A stretch of DNA of 64,000 nucleotides from an uncultured Verrucomicrobiota bacterium (GCA_903907995.1 CAIVQH010000037.1:62001-126000), one strand, 5' to 3'; positions 46,577 through 56,796 are shown, numbered from the stretch's first letter. Notes: a model not told the origin generated them from the sequence alone. Program-made: numbers and translations.

Positions 46577-47548
46577 ATGAACGTTTTTGTCACAGGCGGC
46601 GCGGGCTACATCGGCTCCGTGTGCGTCGAAGAGCTCATCAATGCGGGCCATACGGTCACGGTGTTCGACAACCTCACCGAGGGCCATCGCTCGGCGGTGG
46701 ATGCGCGGGCGAAGTTCGTCCATGCCGATCTCGCCGACCGCGACACGGTGTTTGCGGCGGTCAAGTCGGCCGGCGCCGAGGCGGTGATCCACTTCGCGGC
46801 GAACGCTCTGGTGGGCGAGTCGATGACGAACCCGTCGAAGTATTTCCGGAACAACGTCGCCAGCGGCCTGAACCTGATCGACGCCGCCGTGGCCGCCGGG
46901 GTGAAGAAGTTCGTCTTCAGCTCTACCTGCGCGACCTACGGCCCGCCCGAACGGGTGCCGATGGACGAGTCGCTGCCGCAACGGCCGATCAACCCCTACG
47001 GCGAGTCCAAGCTGATGTTCGAGCAGATCCTCAAGTGGTACCAGCAGCTCCACGGGCTGGAGTTCGTCGCGTTCCGCTATTTCAACGCGGCCGGCGCAAG
47101 CGGCCAGTTTGGCGAGCATCACCGGATCGAGTCGCACCTGATCCCCAACGTGCTCTTCGTCGCGCAGGGCAAGAAGTCGCAGGTCGAGATTTTCGGCACC
47201 GACTATCCCACGCCCGACGGCACGTGCATCCGCGATTACATCCACATCGCGGACCTGTCGCAGGCGCACATCCTCGCGCTCACGCCGGGGAAGAGCGGCT
47301 TCTTCAACCTGGGCAATGGCGAGGGCTTTTCGGTGAAGCAGGTCATCGCGACCTGCGAGCAGGTCACCGGCTGCAAGATCCCGGTGGTGGAGAAGCCCCG
47401 GCGGGCCGGTGATCCGCCCCGCCTTGTGGCCGCCGCCACCAAAGCAATCACCGAACTCGGCTGGAAGCCGCAGTTCCCGAAGCTCGAACAGATCGTCACG
47501 ACCGCCTGGAACTGGCACCAGAAGCACCCGAACGGGTACGCGGACTGA
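46577..47548 (+). CDS. galE: UDP-glucose 4-epimerase
   Basis: MNVFVTGGAGYIGSVCVEELINAGHTVTVFDNLTEGHRSAV...VHADLADRD...FSSTCATYGPPERVPMDESLPQRPINPYGESKLMFEQ...YFNAAGAS. Confidence 0.97.
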   Translation: MNVFVTGGAGYIGSVCVEELINAGHTVTVFDNLTEGHRSAVDARAKFVHADLADRDTVFAAVKSAGAEAVIHFAANALVGESMTNPSKYFRNNVASGLNLIDAAVAAGVKKFVFSSTCATYGPPERVPMDESLPQRPINPYGESKLMFEQILKWYQQLHGLEFVAFRYFNAAGASGQFGEHHRIESHLIPNVLFVAQGKKSQVEIFGTDYPTPDGTCIRDYIHIADLSQAHILALTPGKSGFFNLGNGEGFSVKQVIATCEQVTGCKIPVVEKPRRAGDPPRLVAAATKAITELGWKPQFPKLEQIVTTAWNWHQKHPNGYAD

Positions 47549-47564
47549 CCGGAAACAGAGATTT

Positions 47565-47632
47565 AATTTGGAAAGCAGGAAAACAGGAAAAGACAGTGCG
47601 TTGCCGTTTCCTGTTTTCCTGCTTTCCAAATT
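47565..47632. repeat. Inverted-repeat element (AATTTGGAAAGCAGGAAAACAGGAAA family), copy 3, perfect 26-bp arms
   Basis: Left 47565-47590 aatttggaaagcaggaaaacaggaaa; right 47607-47632 exact reverse complement; 16-nt loop. Confidence 0.95.
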
Positions 47633-47762
47633 ATTAATCGTCCTCGCTTCTGACTGGGCTTCGGGGCCACTGCCCGAGATTGGGTACGTGACTGTGTAAA
47701 GTTCTGATGTCGTTTGAATCCCGGGATTGCCACGCGGGTCGGAAGCGGCGACTTAGAACCGC

Positions 47763-50297
47763 ATGGATTCACGACGCGATTTCCTCAAGAAGGCCGCCCT
47801 GCTGGCGGCAGGCGGCGGGGTGATTCCCGCCTCAATTCAAAGGGCGCTGGCGATTGATCCATCGCCGGGCACGACGTTCCTCGACGCCGAACATGTCGTG
47901 ATCCTCATGCAGGAGAACCGCTCGTTTGACCATTGCTACGGCGCTCTGCGCGGCGTGCGCGGCTTCAATGATCCGCGCGCCGTCACGCTGCCGGATGGCA
48001 ACCCAGTGTGGCTTCAGACCAACCGCAACGGCGAGACCTACGCGCCTTTCCGGCTGAACATCCATGACACCAAGGCGACCTGGATGAGTTCGCTCCCCCA
48101 CTCATGGATTGACCAGACCGATGCTCACAACGGCGGCCAGCAAAACGGTTGGCTCGACGCCAAGCGTTCGGGCAATCACGACTACGCGCACCTGCCGCTC
48201 ACGATGGGCTATTACGATCGGGCGGACCTCCCGTTCTATTACGCGCTGGCGGACGCCTTCACCGTCTGCGACCAGAATTTCTGCTCGTCCCTCACCGCCA
48301 CCACGCCCAACCGGCTCCACTTCTGGACCGGCACCATCCGGGAGAAGCCTTCGATTGAATCCAAGGCCTGTGTCCGCAACGAGGATGTGGACTACGGCGT
48401 GGAAGCGAAGTGGACGACCTTCCCCGAGCGGCTGGAAGACCACGGCGTCTCGTGGCGCATCTACCAGAACGAGCTGAGCCTCGACACCGGCCTGGAAGGC
48501 GAGAAGGACGGCTGGCTGGCGAACTTCAGCGACAATCCCATCGAGTGGTTCACCCAGTTCAGCGTGCGGTTTTCGCCGGGCTTCCGTCGTCAGTTGCCCG
48601 TGCGCGAAAAACAGCTCGCTGCCGCCATCGCCAAACTGGAGGGCGAGCCGCAGCCCACGGAAACGCAGACGAAGAAATTGGCCGCGCTGCGAGCGGAACT
48701 GGAAGAGGTGCGTCACCACCTGACGACCTACACCGACGACGCATATGCGAAACTGTCCCCGCGCGAACGCAATCTCCACGAGAAGGCGTTCACCACGAAC
48801 ATTGCGGACCCGGACTATCACGAGCTGACCACGCTGACCTACCAGGACGGGACCACGGAACGGCAGCTGGCGGTGCCGAAGGGCGACGTCCTGCACCAGT
48901 TCCGGCAGGATGTCCGCACCGGGAAGCTGTCCACCGTCTCGTGGATCGTCGCGCCGGAGAACTTCTCCGACCATCCCGGCGCGCCTTGGTATGGCGCGTG
49001 GTACCTCAGCGAGGTGCTCGACATCCTCACCCAGAATCCCGAGGTCTGGCGCAAGACCATCTTCATCCTCTGTTACGACGAAAACGACGGGTACTACGAC
49101 CATGTGCCGCCGTTTGTGCCGCCGCACCCGACCCAGGCCGGCACCGGCAAGGTCTCCGCCGGTCTTGACCCGTCGGTCGAGCACGTCCGTATGGAGCAGG
49201 AACACGAACGCCAGCGGCACTATCCCGGTTCGGCTGAGCGGTCGGGGCCGATCGGGCTGGGCTTCCGCGTGCCCCTGGTCATCGCCTCGCCCTGGAGCCG
49301 CGGCGGTTATGTGAATTCCCAGGTGTGCGACCACACTTCGATCCTCCAGCTTCTTGAAACGATCGTGAGCCACCGCACGGGCCGGCCCATCCGCGAGACG
49401 AACATCTCGGCCTGGCGTCGCACGGTGTGCGGCGACCTTTCCTCCGTTTTCCGCCCCTACCACGGCGAGAAGATCGAGGCCCCCAAGCCGGTGGACTGGA
49501 AATCGTTCGCGGGCTCGATTCATCAGGCCAAGTTCCGGCAACTGCCGAACGGTTTTAAAAAGCTGTCGGCTGCCGAGATCGCCGAAGCTCGGGAAAATCC
49601 GCGCAGCTCTCCCCACTTGCCACAACAGGAACCAGGCATCCGCCCGGCATGCGCCCTGCCCTACGAACTGGCGGTGGACGGCGCGCTGGATGCGGACCGC
49701 CTGTCATTCGTGATCCGGTTTGCGGCGAAACGGGAACTCTTCGGCGAACGTTCCGCCGGCGCGCCTTTCCACGTCTATGTCCCGGGCAAAACGCGCCCGG
49801 TCGGGAAAGCCGGCGACGACTTCGTGACCGGGCGCACCTGGAGTTACGCCGTGACGGCCGGTGACCAGCTCATCGACACCTGGGCACTGGATGACTTCGC
49901 GGAGGGCAGGTACCAGCTGCGCGTTCACGGGCCGAATGGCTTTCACCGCGAGTTCAGCGGTTCCGCCAACGATCCTTCCCTGGAGGTCACCTTGGAGCCG
50001 GCACGCAACGGCAAAACGCTCACCGGCGACGCCGTGCTGCGGTTGATCAACCATGACCCGAAGAATCCCCTGAGCCTCGAAGTAGAGGATCTCGCCTATG
50101 GAACGGCGAAACGGACCATATCGGTACCCGCTGGCCACGAAACCACCCTCAAGCTCGCACTGACCCGCAGCCACGGCTGGTATGACCTGCGCCTCCGGAT
50201 CGACTCCGCGCCGCAGTACGGCCGGCGTTACGCTGGGCACATCGAAACCGGCCACGAGAGCTTCAGCGACCCGTTCATGGGACGGGTGGTGGCCTGA
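47763..50297 (+). CDS. Phospholipase C, phosphocholine-specific (non-hemolytic) type, Tat-exported
   Basis: MDSRRDFLKKAALLAAGGGVIPASIQRALAI; HVVILMQENRSFDHCYGALRGVRGFNDPRAV; FCSSLTATTPNRLHFWTG; GLGFRVPLVIASPWSRGGYVNSQVCDHTSILQLLE. Confidence 0.96.
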   Translation: MDSRRDFLKKAALLAAGGGVIPASIQRALAIDPSPGTTFLDAEHVVILMQENRSFDHCYGALRGVRGFNDPRAVTLPDGNPVWLQTNRNGETYAPFRLNIHDTKATWMSSLPHSWIDQTDAHNGGQQNGWLDAKRSGNHDYAHLPLTMGYYDRADLPFYYALADAFTVCDQNFCSSLTATTPNRLHFWTGTIREKPSIESKACVRNEDVDYGVEAKWTTFPERLEDHGVSWRIYQNELSLDTGLEGEKDGWLANFSDNPIEWFTQFSVRFSPGFRRQLPVREKQLAAAIAKLEGEPQPTETQTKKLAALRAELEEVRHHLTTYTDDAYAKLSPRERNLHEKAFTTNIADPDYHELTTLTYQDGTTERQLAVPKGDVLHQFRQDVRTGKLSTVSWIVAPENFSDHPGAPWYGAWYLSEVLDILTQNPEVWRKTIFILCYDENDGYYDHVPPFVPPHPTQAGTGKVSAGLDPSVEHVRMEQEHERQRHYPGSAERSGPIGLGFRVPLVIASPWSRGGYVNSQVCDHTSILQLLETIVSHRTGRPIRETNISAWRRTVCGDLSSVFRPYHGEKIEAPKPVDWKSFAGSIHQAKFRQLPNGFKKLSAAEIAEARENPRSSPHLPQQEPGIRPACALPYELAVDGALDADRLSFVIRFAAKRELFGERSAGAPFHVYVPGKTRPVGKAGDDFVTGRTWSYAVTAGDQLIDTWALDDFAEGRYQLRVHGPNGFHREFSGSANDPSLEVTLEPARNGKTLTGDAVLRLINHDPKNPLSLEVEDLAYGTAKRTISVPAGHETTLKLALTRSHGWYDLRLRIDSAPQYGRRYAGHIETGHESFSDPFMGRVVA

Positions 50298-50394
50298 AAC
50301 GCCCTGAAACGCCGGCGCAGATGACGGGTGATGGAGTCGGACACCGTTTTTCCTTGCACCCTGCATACGGATTACCCGTTCTATCGCGGTTGAG

Positions 50395-50772
50395 ATGACA
50401 TCTTCCGTGTCCGATCCAGAAACGGTCGTGCAACGCCAGCTTGATGCCTACAATGCGCGTGATCTCGACACGCTGCTCACGATCTATGCTGCCGATGCCG
50501 AGTCCTTCGAGCATCCCGCCAAACTGCTCGCGCGCGGGACGGAGGCTTTGCGCGAGCGCTTCACGCTGCGCTTCCAAGAACCGAACCTGCATGCCCACCT
50601 GCTGAAACGCATCGTGATGGGAAATGCCGTGGTCGATCACGAACGTATCACGCGCACGTTTCCCGAAGGGCCCGGCACGCTCGAAATGGTGATGATCTAT
50701 GAGGTGCAGGGTGGGCGGATTGCGAAAGCCTGGGGCCTTTTGGGTGCCAAAACGCTCGATCCCAAACTGTAG
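50395..50772 (+). CDS. SnoaL/NTF2-like (steroid delta-isomerase-like) protein
   Basis: QRQLDAYNARDLDTLLTIYAADAESFEHPAKLLARGTEALRERFTLRF...MIYEVQGGRIAKAWGLLG. Confidence 0.88.
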   Translation: MTSSVSDPETVVQRQLDAYNARDLDTLLTIYAADAESFEHPAKLLARGTEALRERFTLRFQEPNLHAHLLKRIVMGNAVVDHERITRTFPEGPGTLEMVMIYEVQGGRIAKAWGLLGAKTLDPKL

Positions 50773-50850
50773 CCGGCCCGGCGGCCAATTGCGCCTTGCC
50801 AGCGCGTCGGGGCCACGCAGATTGCACGCGCGTTCATCGCCTGCGCCTGC

Positions 50851-53247
50851 ATGAGCCGAAACCCCATTCCCATCCTGTTGAGTCTCGCGCTCGGCAGCAC
50901 GTTGGGATTTCTGGTCGCCCGGAGGATGGATGCGGTTGGCCCGGCTGCAACCGATCATCCCGGAAACACCGTCACGACCACGTTCACCCGTGCGACATCC
51001 GCTTCGAACCGTCCCGCACGCCCGGTCGCGACGGGCTGGAATGCCGCCGACTTTGAGGGCCACCTGCGACGCATCCTCACCGGACCGGAGAACCGCCAGT
51101 GGCGCGACCTGGTCGAACTGGCGCGCGGGGTTGCTCCCGGAGACATGGCGACTGCCCTGGCGATCGGCGATCGGGTGTTGCCTTTCAACTTGCGGGACAG
51201 CTTCCGCAACGCCCTCGTCGAGCGCTGGTCGGAGACGGATCCGATGGCGGTGCTCGCCTACGCCGCCAGGCTGAAGTCACGGAACGAACGTACCCAAGTG
51301 GAGTCCCAGGCCCTCCGCGAATGGGCACGGACGGCTCCCGATGCGGCCCTGGCCTGGGTCGCGCAGCAGCCCAAGGGACAGGTGCAGCAGCAGTTGCTTC
51401 TCAGCGTGCTCGAAGGCTTGGCGGAATCCGACCCGATGGCGGCGCTGAACCGGTTGGAAGCCATGCCTCCCGGCCTGCGCCAGGAGGGACAGATGACGAT
51501 CCTCACGGCGCTGGCCCGGAAGGATCCTCGGGCGGCGGCCGAGCTGGCGGTCACGAAGACGGGCAGCTACCCGTTCGGCATGGGCAACAGTCCGCTGGGG
51601 ACCGTCCTGCAGATCTGGCTGCAACAGGATTCGGCCGAAGCCGTGGCCTGGCTCCGCGCCCAGCCGGCGGATGCGCGCCGCCGCAACGCGGTCAGCCAGG
51701 TCATCCAGGGTGCGGCGTGGCAGAATCCCACCGCCTCCCTGCAGGTCCTGGATCTTCTGCCCCCGGGACAGCCGCGCGATCAGCTCCTGTGGAACACGCT
51801 CAATAGCTGGGCCGAACGGGATTCCGACGCCGCCCGCGCCTGGCTGGGCCAGCAGACGGACGAACGCATCCAAAAGACCGGCACCGTCGCCCTCGCCAAT
51901 GCCCTGGCCCAGACGGACCCGGCGGGAGCGGTGGCCCTGTTACGGTCGGCCAAGCCCGACCCGTCGCAGACCTGGATGTACCAGCAGATCGCCTCGCAGT
52001 ACGCCCTGCGCGATCCGGCCGCCGCTTTTGCCTGGGCCCAATCGTTGGACAATCCGGGAACCCGCACCCAGGCCATCAGCGGCGCCATGACCGGCTGGGC
52101 CCAGAGTGATCCGGCGGGCGCTTTGGCCGCCCTGAAGCAGCTGCCCAGCTCCGAGGGCCGGCAGCAGGCCATTGATCAGGTCGTGGCGCAGCTCGGCAAC
52201 AGTGATCCCAGGCTGGCGCTTGATTTCGTCAACACCCTGCCCGATGGGATGACGCGCAACCAGACGCTGGCCAACCTCGCCGGCAACTGGGCCAACAACA
52301 ATCTGGAGGAGGCGCTCGCCTGGGCCAAAGCCCTGCCCGAAGGCGTCGGCCGCAACGCGGTCATTGAGCGCCTCGCCGATCCCTGGGCCAACAGCGATCC
52401 CGAGTCCCTCATCGCCTTCACCAAGGACCTCCCGACCGGTCCGTTGCGCAATGAGCTGCTGCAACAGGTCGTGCAGCATCTGGGGACGGACGATCCGACG
52501 AAGGCCGCCGCGCTGATCATGGACCTGCCCTCCGGCGCGAACCGCACCGAGCTGCTGTCGAATCTCGCGGGCAACTGGGCCCAGCGTGATCCCCAGGCCG
52601 CCGCCGCCTTCGCCACCGGATTGCCGACGGCCCCCGACCGGGAGCAACTGTTCCAGCGAATTGCCAGCGCGTGGGGCGGAACCGATCCCGCCGCCGCCTG
52701 GGCCTGGGTGCAGACGCTGCCGGAGAGCAGCACCCGCAACAACACGTTGGCCGACCTGCTGGGCCAATGGGCGCGGCAGTCCCCGCAGGAGGCGGTGGCC
52801 CAGCTCGCGCAACTGCCGGCCGGCCCCGCCCAGGAACAGGCGGTGCGCTCCGTGGTGGGCAGCCTGGCCAATCTTGAACCCGGGCAGGCGGCGGCCTGGA
52901 TCGACCAGTTTCCCGCCGGCAGCCTGCGGGATGATGCCACCAGCCAACTGCTGAACCAATGGTCGCAACAGGATCCCGTCGCGGCCGCAGCCTGGCTCGC
53001 CAAACTGCCGGACAGCCCCGGTCGCGAGAACGCCATCGCGTCTTTTGCCAGTGCTGCCTCCAACCAAAACCCGCCGCTCGCCTGGCAGTGGGCCGCGACC
53101 ATCACCGACGAAGACACGCGCAATCGCGCCCTGGAACTTGCCGCCATCGGCTGGCTGCGCCTCGACGACGCTGCCGCCCGCGCCATCATCACGGGGAGCA
53201 GCCTGCCCGACTCCACCAAGGAACGCCTGCTGAAACCGGGCGGCTGA
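50851..53247 (+). CDS. Membrane-anchored alpha-helical repeat protein
   Basis: 798 aa; many ~33-aa repeats of the form WAxxDPxAAxAWLxxLPxGxxRxxAxxxLxxx. Confidence 0.88.
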   Translation: MSRNPIPILLSLALGSTLGFLVARRMDAVGPAATDHPGNTVTTTFTRATSASNRPARPVATGWNAADFEGHLRRILTGPENRQWRDLVELARGVAPGDMATALAIGDRVLPFNLRDSFRNALVERWSETDPMAVLAYAARLKSRNERTQVESQALREWARTAPDAALAWVAQQPKGQVQQQLLLSVLEGLAESDPMAALNRLEAMPPGLRQEGQMTILTALARKDPRAAAELAVTKTGSYPFGMGNSPLGTVLQIWLQQDSAEAVAWLRAQPADARRRNAVSQVIQGAAWQNPTASLQVLDLLPPGQPRDQLLWNTLNSWAERDSDAARAWLGQQTDERIQKTGTVALANALAQTDPAGAVALLRSAKPDPSQTWMYQQIASQYALRDPAAAFAWAQSLDNPGTRTQAISGAMTGWAQSDPAGALAALKQLPSSEGRQQAIDQVVAQLGNSDPRLALDFVNTLPDGMTRNQTLANLAGNWANNNLEEALAWAKALPEGVGRNAVIERLADPWANSDPESLIAFTKDLPTGPLRNELLQQVVQHLGTDDPTKAAALIMDLPSGANRTELLSNLAGNWAQRDPQAAAAFATGLPTAPDREQLFQRIASAWGGTDPAAAWAWVQTLPESSTRNNTLADLLGQWARQSPQEAVAQLAQLPAGPAQEQAVRSVVGSLANLEPGQAAAWIDQFPAGSLRDDATSQLLNQWSQQDPVAAAAWLAKLPDSPGRENAIASFASAASNQNPPLAWQWAATITDEDTRNRALELAAIGWLRLDDAAARAIITGSSLPDSTKERLLKPGG

Positions 53248-53260
53248 GCACGGGGAAGCA

Positions 53261-53347
53261 GAGGTGAAAGGGTGCAGGGGTGAAGGGGAGAGTTTCCCGC
53301 AACTTGATTGGTGGCCCCCCTGCTCCCTTTCAGCCCCCGTTCACCTC
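53261..53347. repeat. Imperfect G-rich/C-rich inverted repeat
   Basis: gaggtgaaagggtgcaggggtgaagggg ... ccccctgctccctttcagcccccgttcacctcc; right arm resembles a C-rich stretch at ~20546-20590. Confidence 0.65.
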
Positions 53348-53544
53348 CGACCCCGGATCAGCAGGCCCAAGCCCACCATTGCCATGGCCATGCCACCAAC
53401 ACGCAGCCAGTTCGTTCGATCACCGGGATGTGTGAAAAGGTGAGCCACGTCGGAGTGGGTGCCAAACGAGTCCTGCGGGGTCGAGTTCTTCACCATAAGA
53501 ACGAGACCGGCAACAATCAGGACGATTGACAGGAGTTTGGCCAT
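53341..53544 (-). CDS. DUF3185-like small membrane protein
   Basis: MAKLLSIVLIVAGLVLMVKNSTPQDSFGTHSDVAHLFTHPGDRTNWLRVGGMAMAMVGLGLLIRGRR. Confidence 0.7.
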   Translation of the reverse strand: MAKLLSIVLIVAGLVLMVKNSTPQDSFGTHSDVAHLFTHPGDRTNWLRVGGMAMAMVGLGLLIRGRR

Positions 53545-53672
53545 AAAACCTCCGGGATAAACCCGGTATGCAATGAACGTCCGCGAACCGCTGCGGAGCA
53601 ATCGGAATTTGGGCGTTCGTTTCCCCACACGCGGGCTTGAGCCTCGGCCACGCCGTCCGGCATGCTCGGCCT

Positions 53673-56270
53673 ATGACACTCCGATTCCCCGCCGCCCTCG
53701 GTCTGTGGCTTGGCCTCGCGCTCGCGCCGGCCGCCTTGGCCCAGGTCAAGGACGCCGCCACGCCCGTCGCCTCGCTCAAGGTCGCCAAGGATTTCAAGGT
53801 CGAGCTGCTCTACACCGTGCCCAAGGGCGACCAGGGCTCCTGGGTCTCGATGTGCCTCGACCCAAAGGGCCGGCTCATCGTCTCCGACCAGTACGGCAAG
53901 CTCTACCGCCTCACCCTGCCCCCGCTTGGCTCAACCGACGCTCCAGGAGTCGAGCCGATCAATGTGCCCATCGGCATGGCGCAGGGCCTTCTGTACGCCT
54001 TCGACAGCCTCTATGTGATGTGCGCGAACGACAAGCCGTACGCCCGCGGCCTCTACCGGGTGCGCGACACGGATGGCGACGACAAGTTCGACGAGGTGAA
54101 GCTGCTGCGCGGCCTCGACGGCGGCGGTGAACACGGTCCGCACGCGATCCTCCTCTCCCCCGATGGCAAGTCGCTCACGATCGTTTCCGGCAACCAGTGC
54201 AAGGTGCCCGCGCTGGATTCCTCCCGCGTGCCGCTGCTCTGGTCGGAGGACCATCTGCTGCCGCGCCTCTGGGACGGCAACGGCTTCATGAAGGGCGTGC
54301 TCGCGCCCGGCGGCTGGATGGCCAAGACCGATCCCGAAGGGAAGACTTGGGAACTCATCGCCAACGGCTTCCGCAACGAATACGACGCCGCCTACAACCG
54401 CAACGGCGAGCTCTTCACCTTCGACGCCGACATGGAGTGGGACATGAACACGCCGTGGTACCGCCCCACACGCGTGAACCACGTGGTGAGCGGCGCGGAG
54501 TTCGGCTGGCGCAGCGGTGCGGGCAAGTGGCCGGCCTACTATCCCGACAGCCTCGGGGCGGTCGTGAACGTCGGGCCCGGTTCGCCGACGGGCGTGACCT
54601 TCGGCTACGGCGCGAAGTTCCCGGCCAAATATCAGGAGGCGTTTTTCATCAACGACTGGAGCTACGGCAAGCTCTATGCCCTGCACCTGAAGCCCGCCGG
54701 CGCCAGCTACACGGGCGAACTCGAGGAGTTCATCGCGGGCTCGCCACTGCCGCTCACCGATCTGGTCGTGAACCCGAAGGATGGCGCGCTCTACTTCTCC
54801 ATCGGCGGGCGCAAGACGCAATCCGCCCTCTACCGCGTGACCTACGTCGGCGGCGAATCCACCGCGCCCTCGCCGGGCATGAAGGGCGGCGAGAAGGAAC
54901 GCGCCGAGCGTCGCAAGCTGGAATCGTATCATGGGGCGGCCGTCACGAAGCTTTCGCCCGATGCCCCCGTGGGCCAGTACGCCCGCGTCACGCGGAGCGC
55001 GGACCCCGCCGCTCTCAAGGAACTCTGGCCGCAGCTCGGCAGCAAGGATCGCAACCTGCGCTTTGCCGCGCGGGTCGCCCTCGAATGGCAGCCCGTGGAA
55101 ACCTGGCGTGAAAAGGCCCTCGCCGAGAAGGACACGGAAGCCAGTCTCACGGCGCTGATGGCGCTCGCGCGTGTGAGCAGTCGGGACCAGTTTCACCGCA
55201 AGCCGACGGACCCGCAACCCGACCCCAAGCTGTCCGGCCAAATCCTCGCCTCCCTGGACCGTCTCTCCTGGGACCGGCTCAGTGCCAATCAGCAGCTCGA
55301 ACTGCTCCGGGCCTACACCCTGGCCTTCACCCGGTTGGGCAAACCCGATGACGCGACCCGCCAGCATCTGATCGCCAAGTTTGACCCGCACTTCCCCGCG
55401 CAATCCCGCGAGCTGAATGCCGAGCTGGCACCCATGCTGGTCTATCTGGAGGCGCCCGACGCCGCGACGAAACTCATGGCGCATATGCTCAAGGCCCCGA
55501 CGCAGGAAGAGCAGCTCGACATCGCCCGCAGCCTCCGGATGCTGAAAACCGGCTGGTCCATGGAGCAGCGCCAGGCCTATTTCGGCTGGTTCCTCAAGGC
55601 GGCCAACTTCCGCGGCGGTGCCTCGCTCGCCGGCTTCCTCCGCGACATCAAGGCCGATGCCGTCGCCACCCTGAGTGATTCCGAGAAGACCTCTCTGGCC
55701 AGCATCCTCGACGCCAAGCCGGTGACGAAGAAGCCGCTGGAGAATCTGCTCGCCGGTCGTACCGTAGTGAAGGAATGGACCGTGAATGACCTCGCCCCCC
55801 AACTCGCCAAAGGTGTGGCGAAAGGCCGCAACTTCGAGCGCGGACACGCGCTCTTCGGCGCGGTGGGCTGCTACAACTGCCACCGCTTCGCCACCGAGGG
55901 CGGTGCCGTCGGCCCGGACCTCACCGGTGTCGGTGGACGCTTCAATCCGAAGGATCTTTTGGAATCCATCATCGAGCCGAGCAAAGAGGTCAGCGACCAG
56001 TATGCGCCGACCGTGTTCACCCTGAAGAACGGCACGACCGTGGTTGGCCGCGTGGCGAACCTCAACGACGACACCATCAGCGTGAACGAGGACATGTCCA
56101 CGCCCGGTGATTTCACCAACGTGAAGCGCGCCGACGTGGTGAGCGCCGAGCCCTCCAAGACCTCGCCGATGCCCGAGGGCCTGCTGAACACGCTGAAGCC
56201 CGACGAGATTCTCGACCTCCTGGCCTTCGTGCTCTCGCGCGGCGACCCGCAGGCGGCCAGCTTCAAATAA
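53673..56270 (+). CDS. PVC-type propeller dehydrogenase-like protein with C-terminal heme-c (CxxCH) domain
   Basis: Signal peptide; VRDTDGDDKFDEVKLLRGLDGGGEHGPHAILLSPDGKSL; C-terminal GHALFGAVGCYNCHRFATEGGAVGPDLTGVGGRFNPKDLLESIIEPSKEVSDQY. Confidence 0.95.
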   Translation: MTLRFPAALGLWLGLALAPAALAQVKDAATPVASLKVAKDFKVELLYTVPKGDQGSWVSMCLDPKGRLIVSDQYGKLYRLTLPPLGSTDAPGVEPINVPIGMAQGLLYAFDSLYVMCANDKPYARGLYRVRDTDGDDKFDEVKLLRGLDGGGEHGPHAILLSPDGKSLTIVSGNQCKVPALDSSRVPLLWSEDHLLPRLWDGNGFMKGVLAPGGWMAKTDPEGKTWELIANGFRNEYDAAYNRNGELFTFDADMEWDMNTPWYRPTRVNHVVSGAEFGWRSGAGKWPAYYPDSLGAVVNVGPGSPTGVTFGYGAKFPAKYQEAFFINDWSYGKLYALHLKPAGASYTGELEEFIAGSPLPLTDLVVNPKDGALYFSIGGRKTQSALYRVTYVGGESTAPSPGMKGGEKERAERRKLESYHGAAVTKLSPDAPVGQYARVTRSADPAALKELWPQLGSKDRNLRFAARVALEWQPVETWREKALAEKDTEASLTALMALARVSSRDQFHRKPTDPQPDPKLSGQILASLDRLSWDRLSANQQLELLRAYTLAFTRLGKPDDATRQHLIAKFDPHFPAQSRELNAELAPMLVYLEAPDAATKLMAHMLKAPTQEEQLDIARSLRMLKTGWSMEQRQAYFGWFLKAANFRGGASLAGFLRDIKADAVATLSDSEKTSLASILDAKPVTKKPLENLLAGRTVVKEWTVNDLAPQLAKGVAKGRNFERGHALFGAVGCYNCHRFATEGGAVGPDLTGVGGRFNPKDLLESIIEPSKEVSDQYAPTVFTLKNGTTVVGRVANLNDDTISVNEDMSTPGDFTNVKRADVVSAEPSKTSPMPEGLLNTLKPDEILDLLAFVLSRGDPQAASFK

Positions 56271-56290
56271 GCCCGCGTAAGGAACCACAC

Positions 56291-56740
56291 ATGAACCTCA
56301 CCGACGAACTCCAGAAACTCACCGAGCTGCATCAGGCCGGAAATCTCACCGACCAGGAGTTCGCCGACGCCAAGCAGCGGCTCATCCGCGACGGCCAGTC
56401 CGCGGCGGCCGGAACCCCGGCCGCCGCCGCCGCCGCCGCCGACCTGCCCGAGAAGACCTTCCGGTCCAGCCGGTGGTCGGCCGGAAACATGATCTTCCCC
56501 GATTCGCTGACCCTGGCGAGCGACGGCATGCACTTCCGCAAAGGGGCCATGTTCGGCTCCAGCGAGGAACACATCGCCTACCGCGCCGTCGCCTCGTTCA
56601 AGGTCAAGAACGGCATTTTCCTATCCAACGTCACCGTCGAAACCTCGGGCGGCAGCCAGCCGATCTTCATCAATGGCCTCTGGAAATCAGCGGCTCGGGA
56701 GATTCAGGAGCTGGTGCGGGCCTATCAGAGCGGACGCTAG
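56291..56740 (+). CDS. SHOCT-domain-containing protein
   Basis: MNLTDELQKLTELHQAGNLTDQEFADAKQRLIRDG at the N-terminus. Confidence 0.85.
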   Translation: MNLTDELQKLTELHQAGNLTDQEFADAKQRLIRDGQSAAAGTPAAAAAAADLPEKTFRSSRWSAGNMIFPDSLTLASDGMHFRKGAMFGSSEEHIAYRAVASFKVKNGIFLSNVTVETSGGSQPIFINGLWKSAAREIQELVRAYQSGR

Positions 56741-56796
56741 CGAAGCCTTCGTCAGCCCAATCCACCTGAAGGCCGGCACAACCACTCCGCGTCTCG

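Noticed and set aside
48102-49625. 507-aa minus-strand ORF opposite phospholipase C
   Set aside because: Antisense shadow; the plus-strand product has clear family motifs.
53931-56288. 785-aa minus-strand ORF opposite the heme-c dehydrogenase gene
   Set aside because: Same antisense artefact; no domain recognisable.
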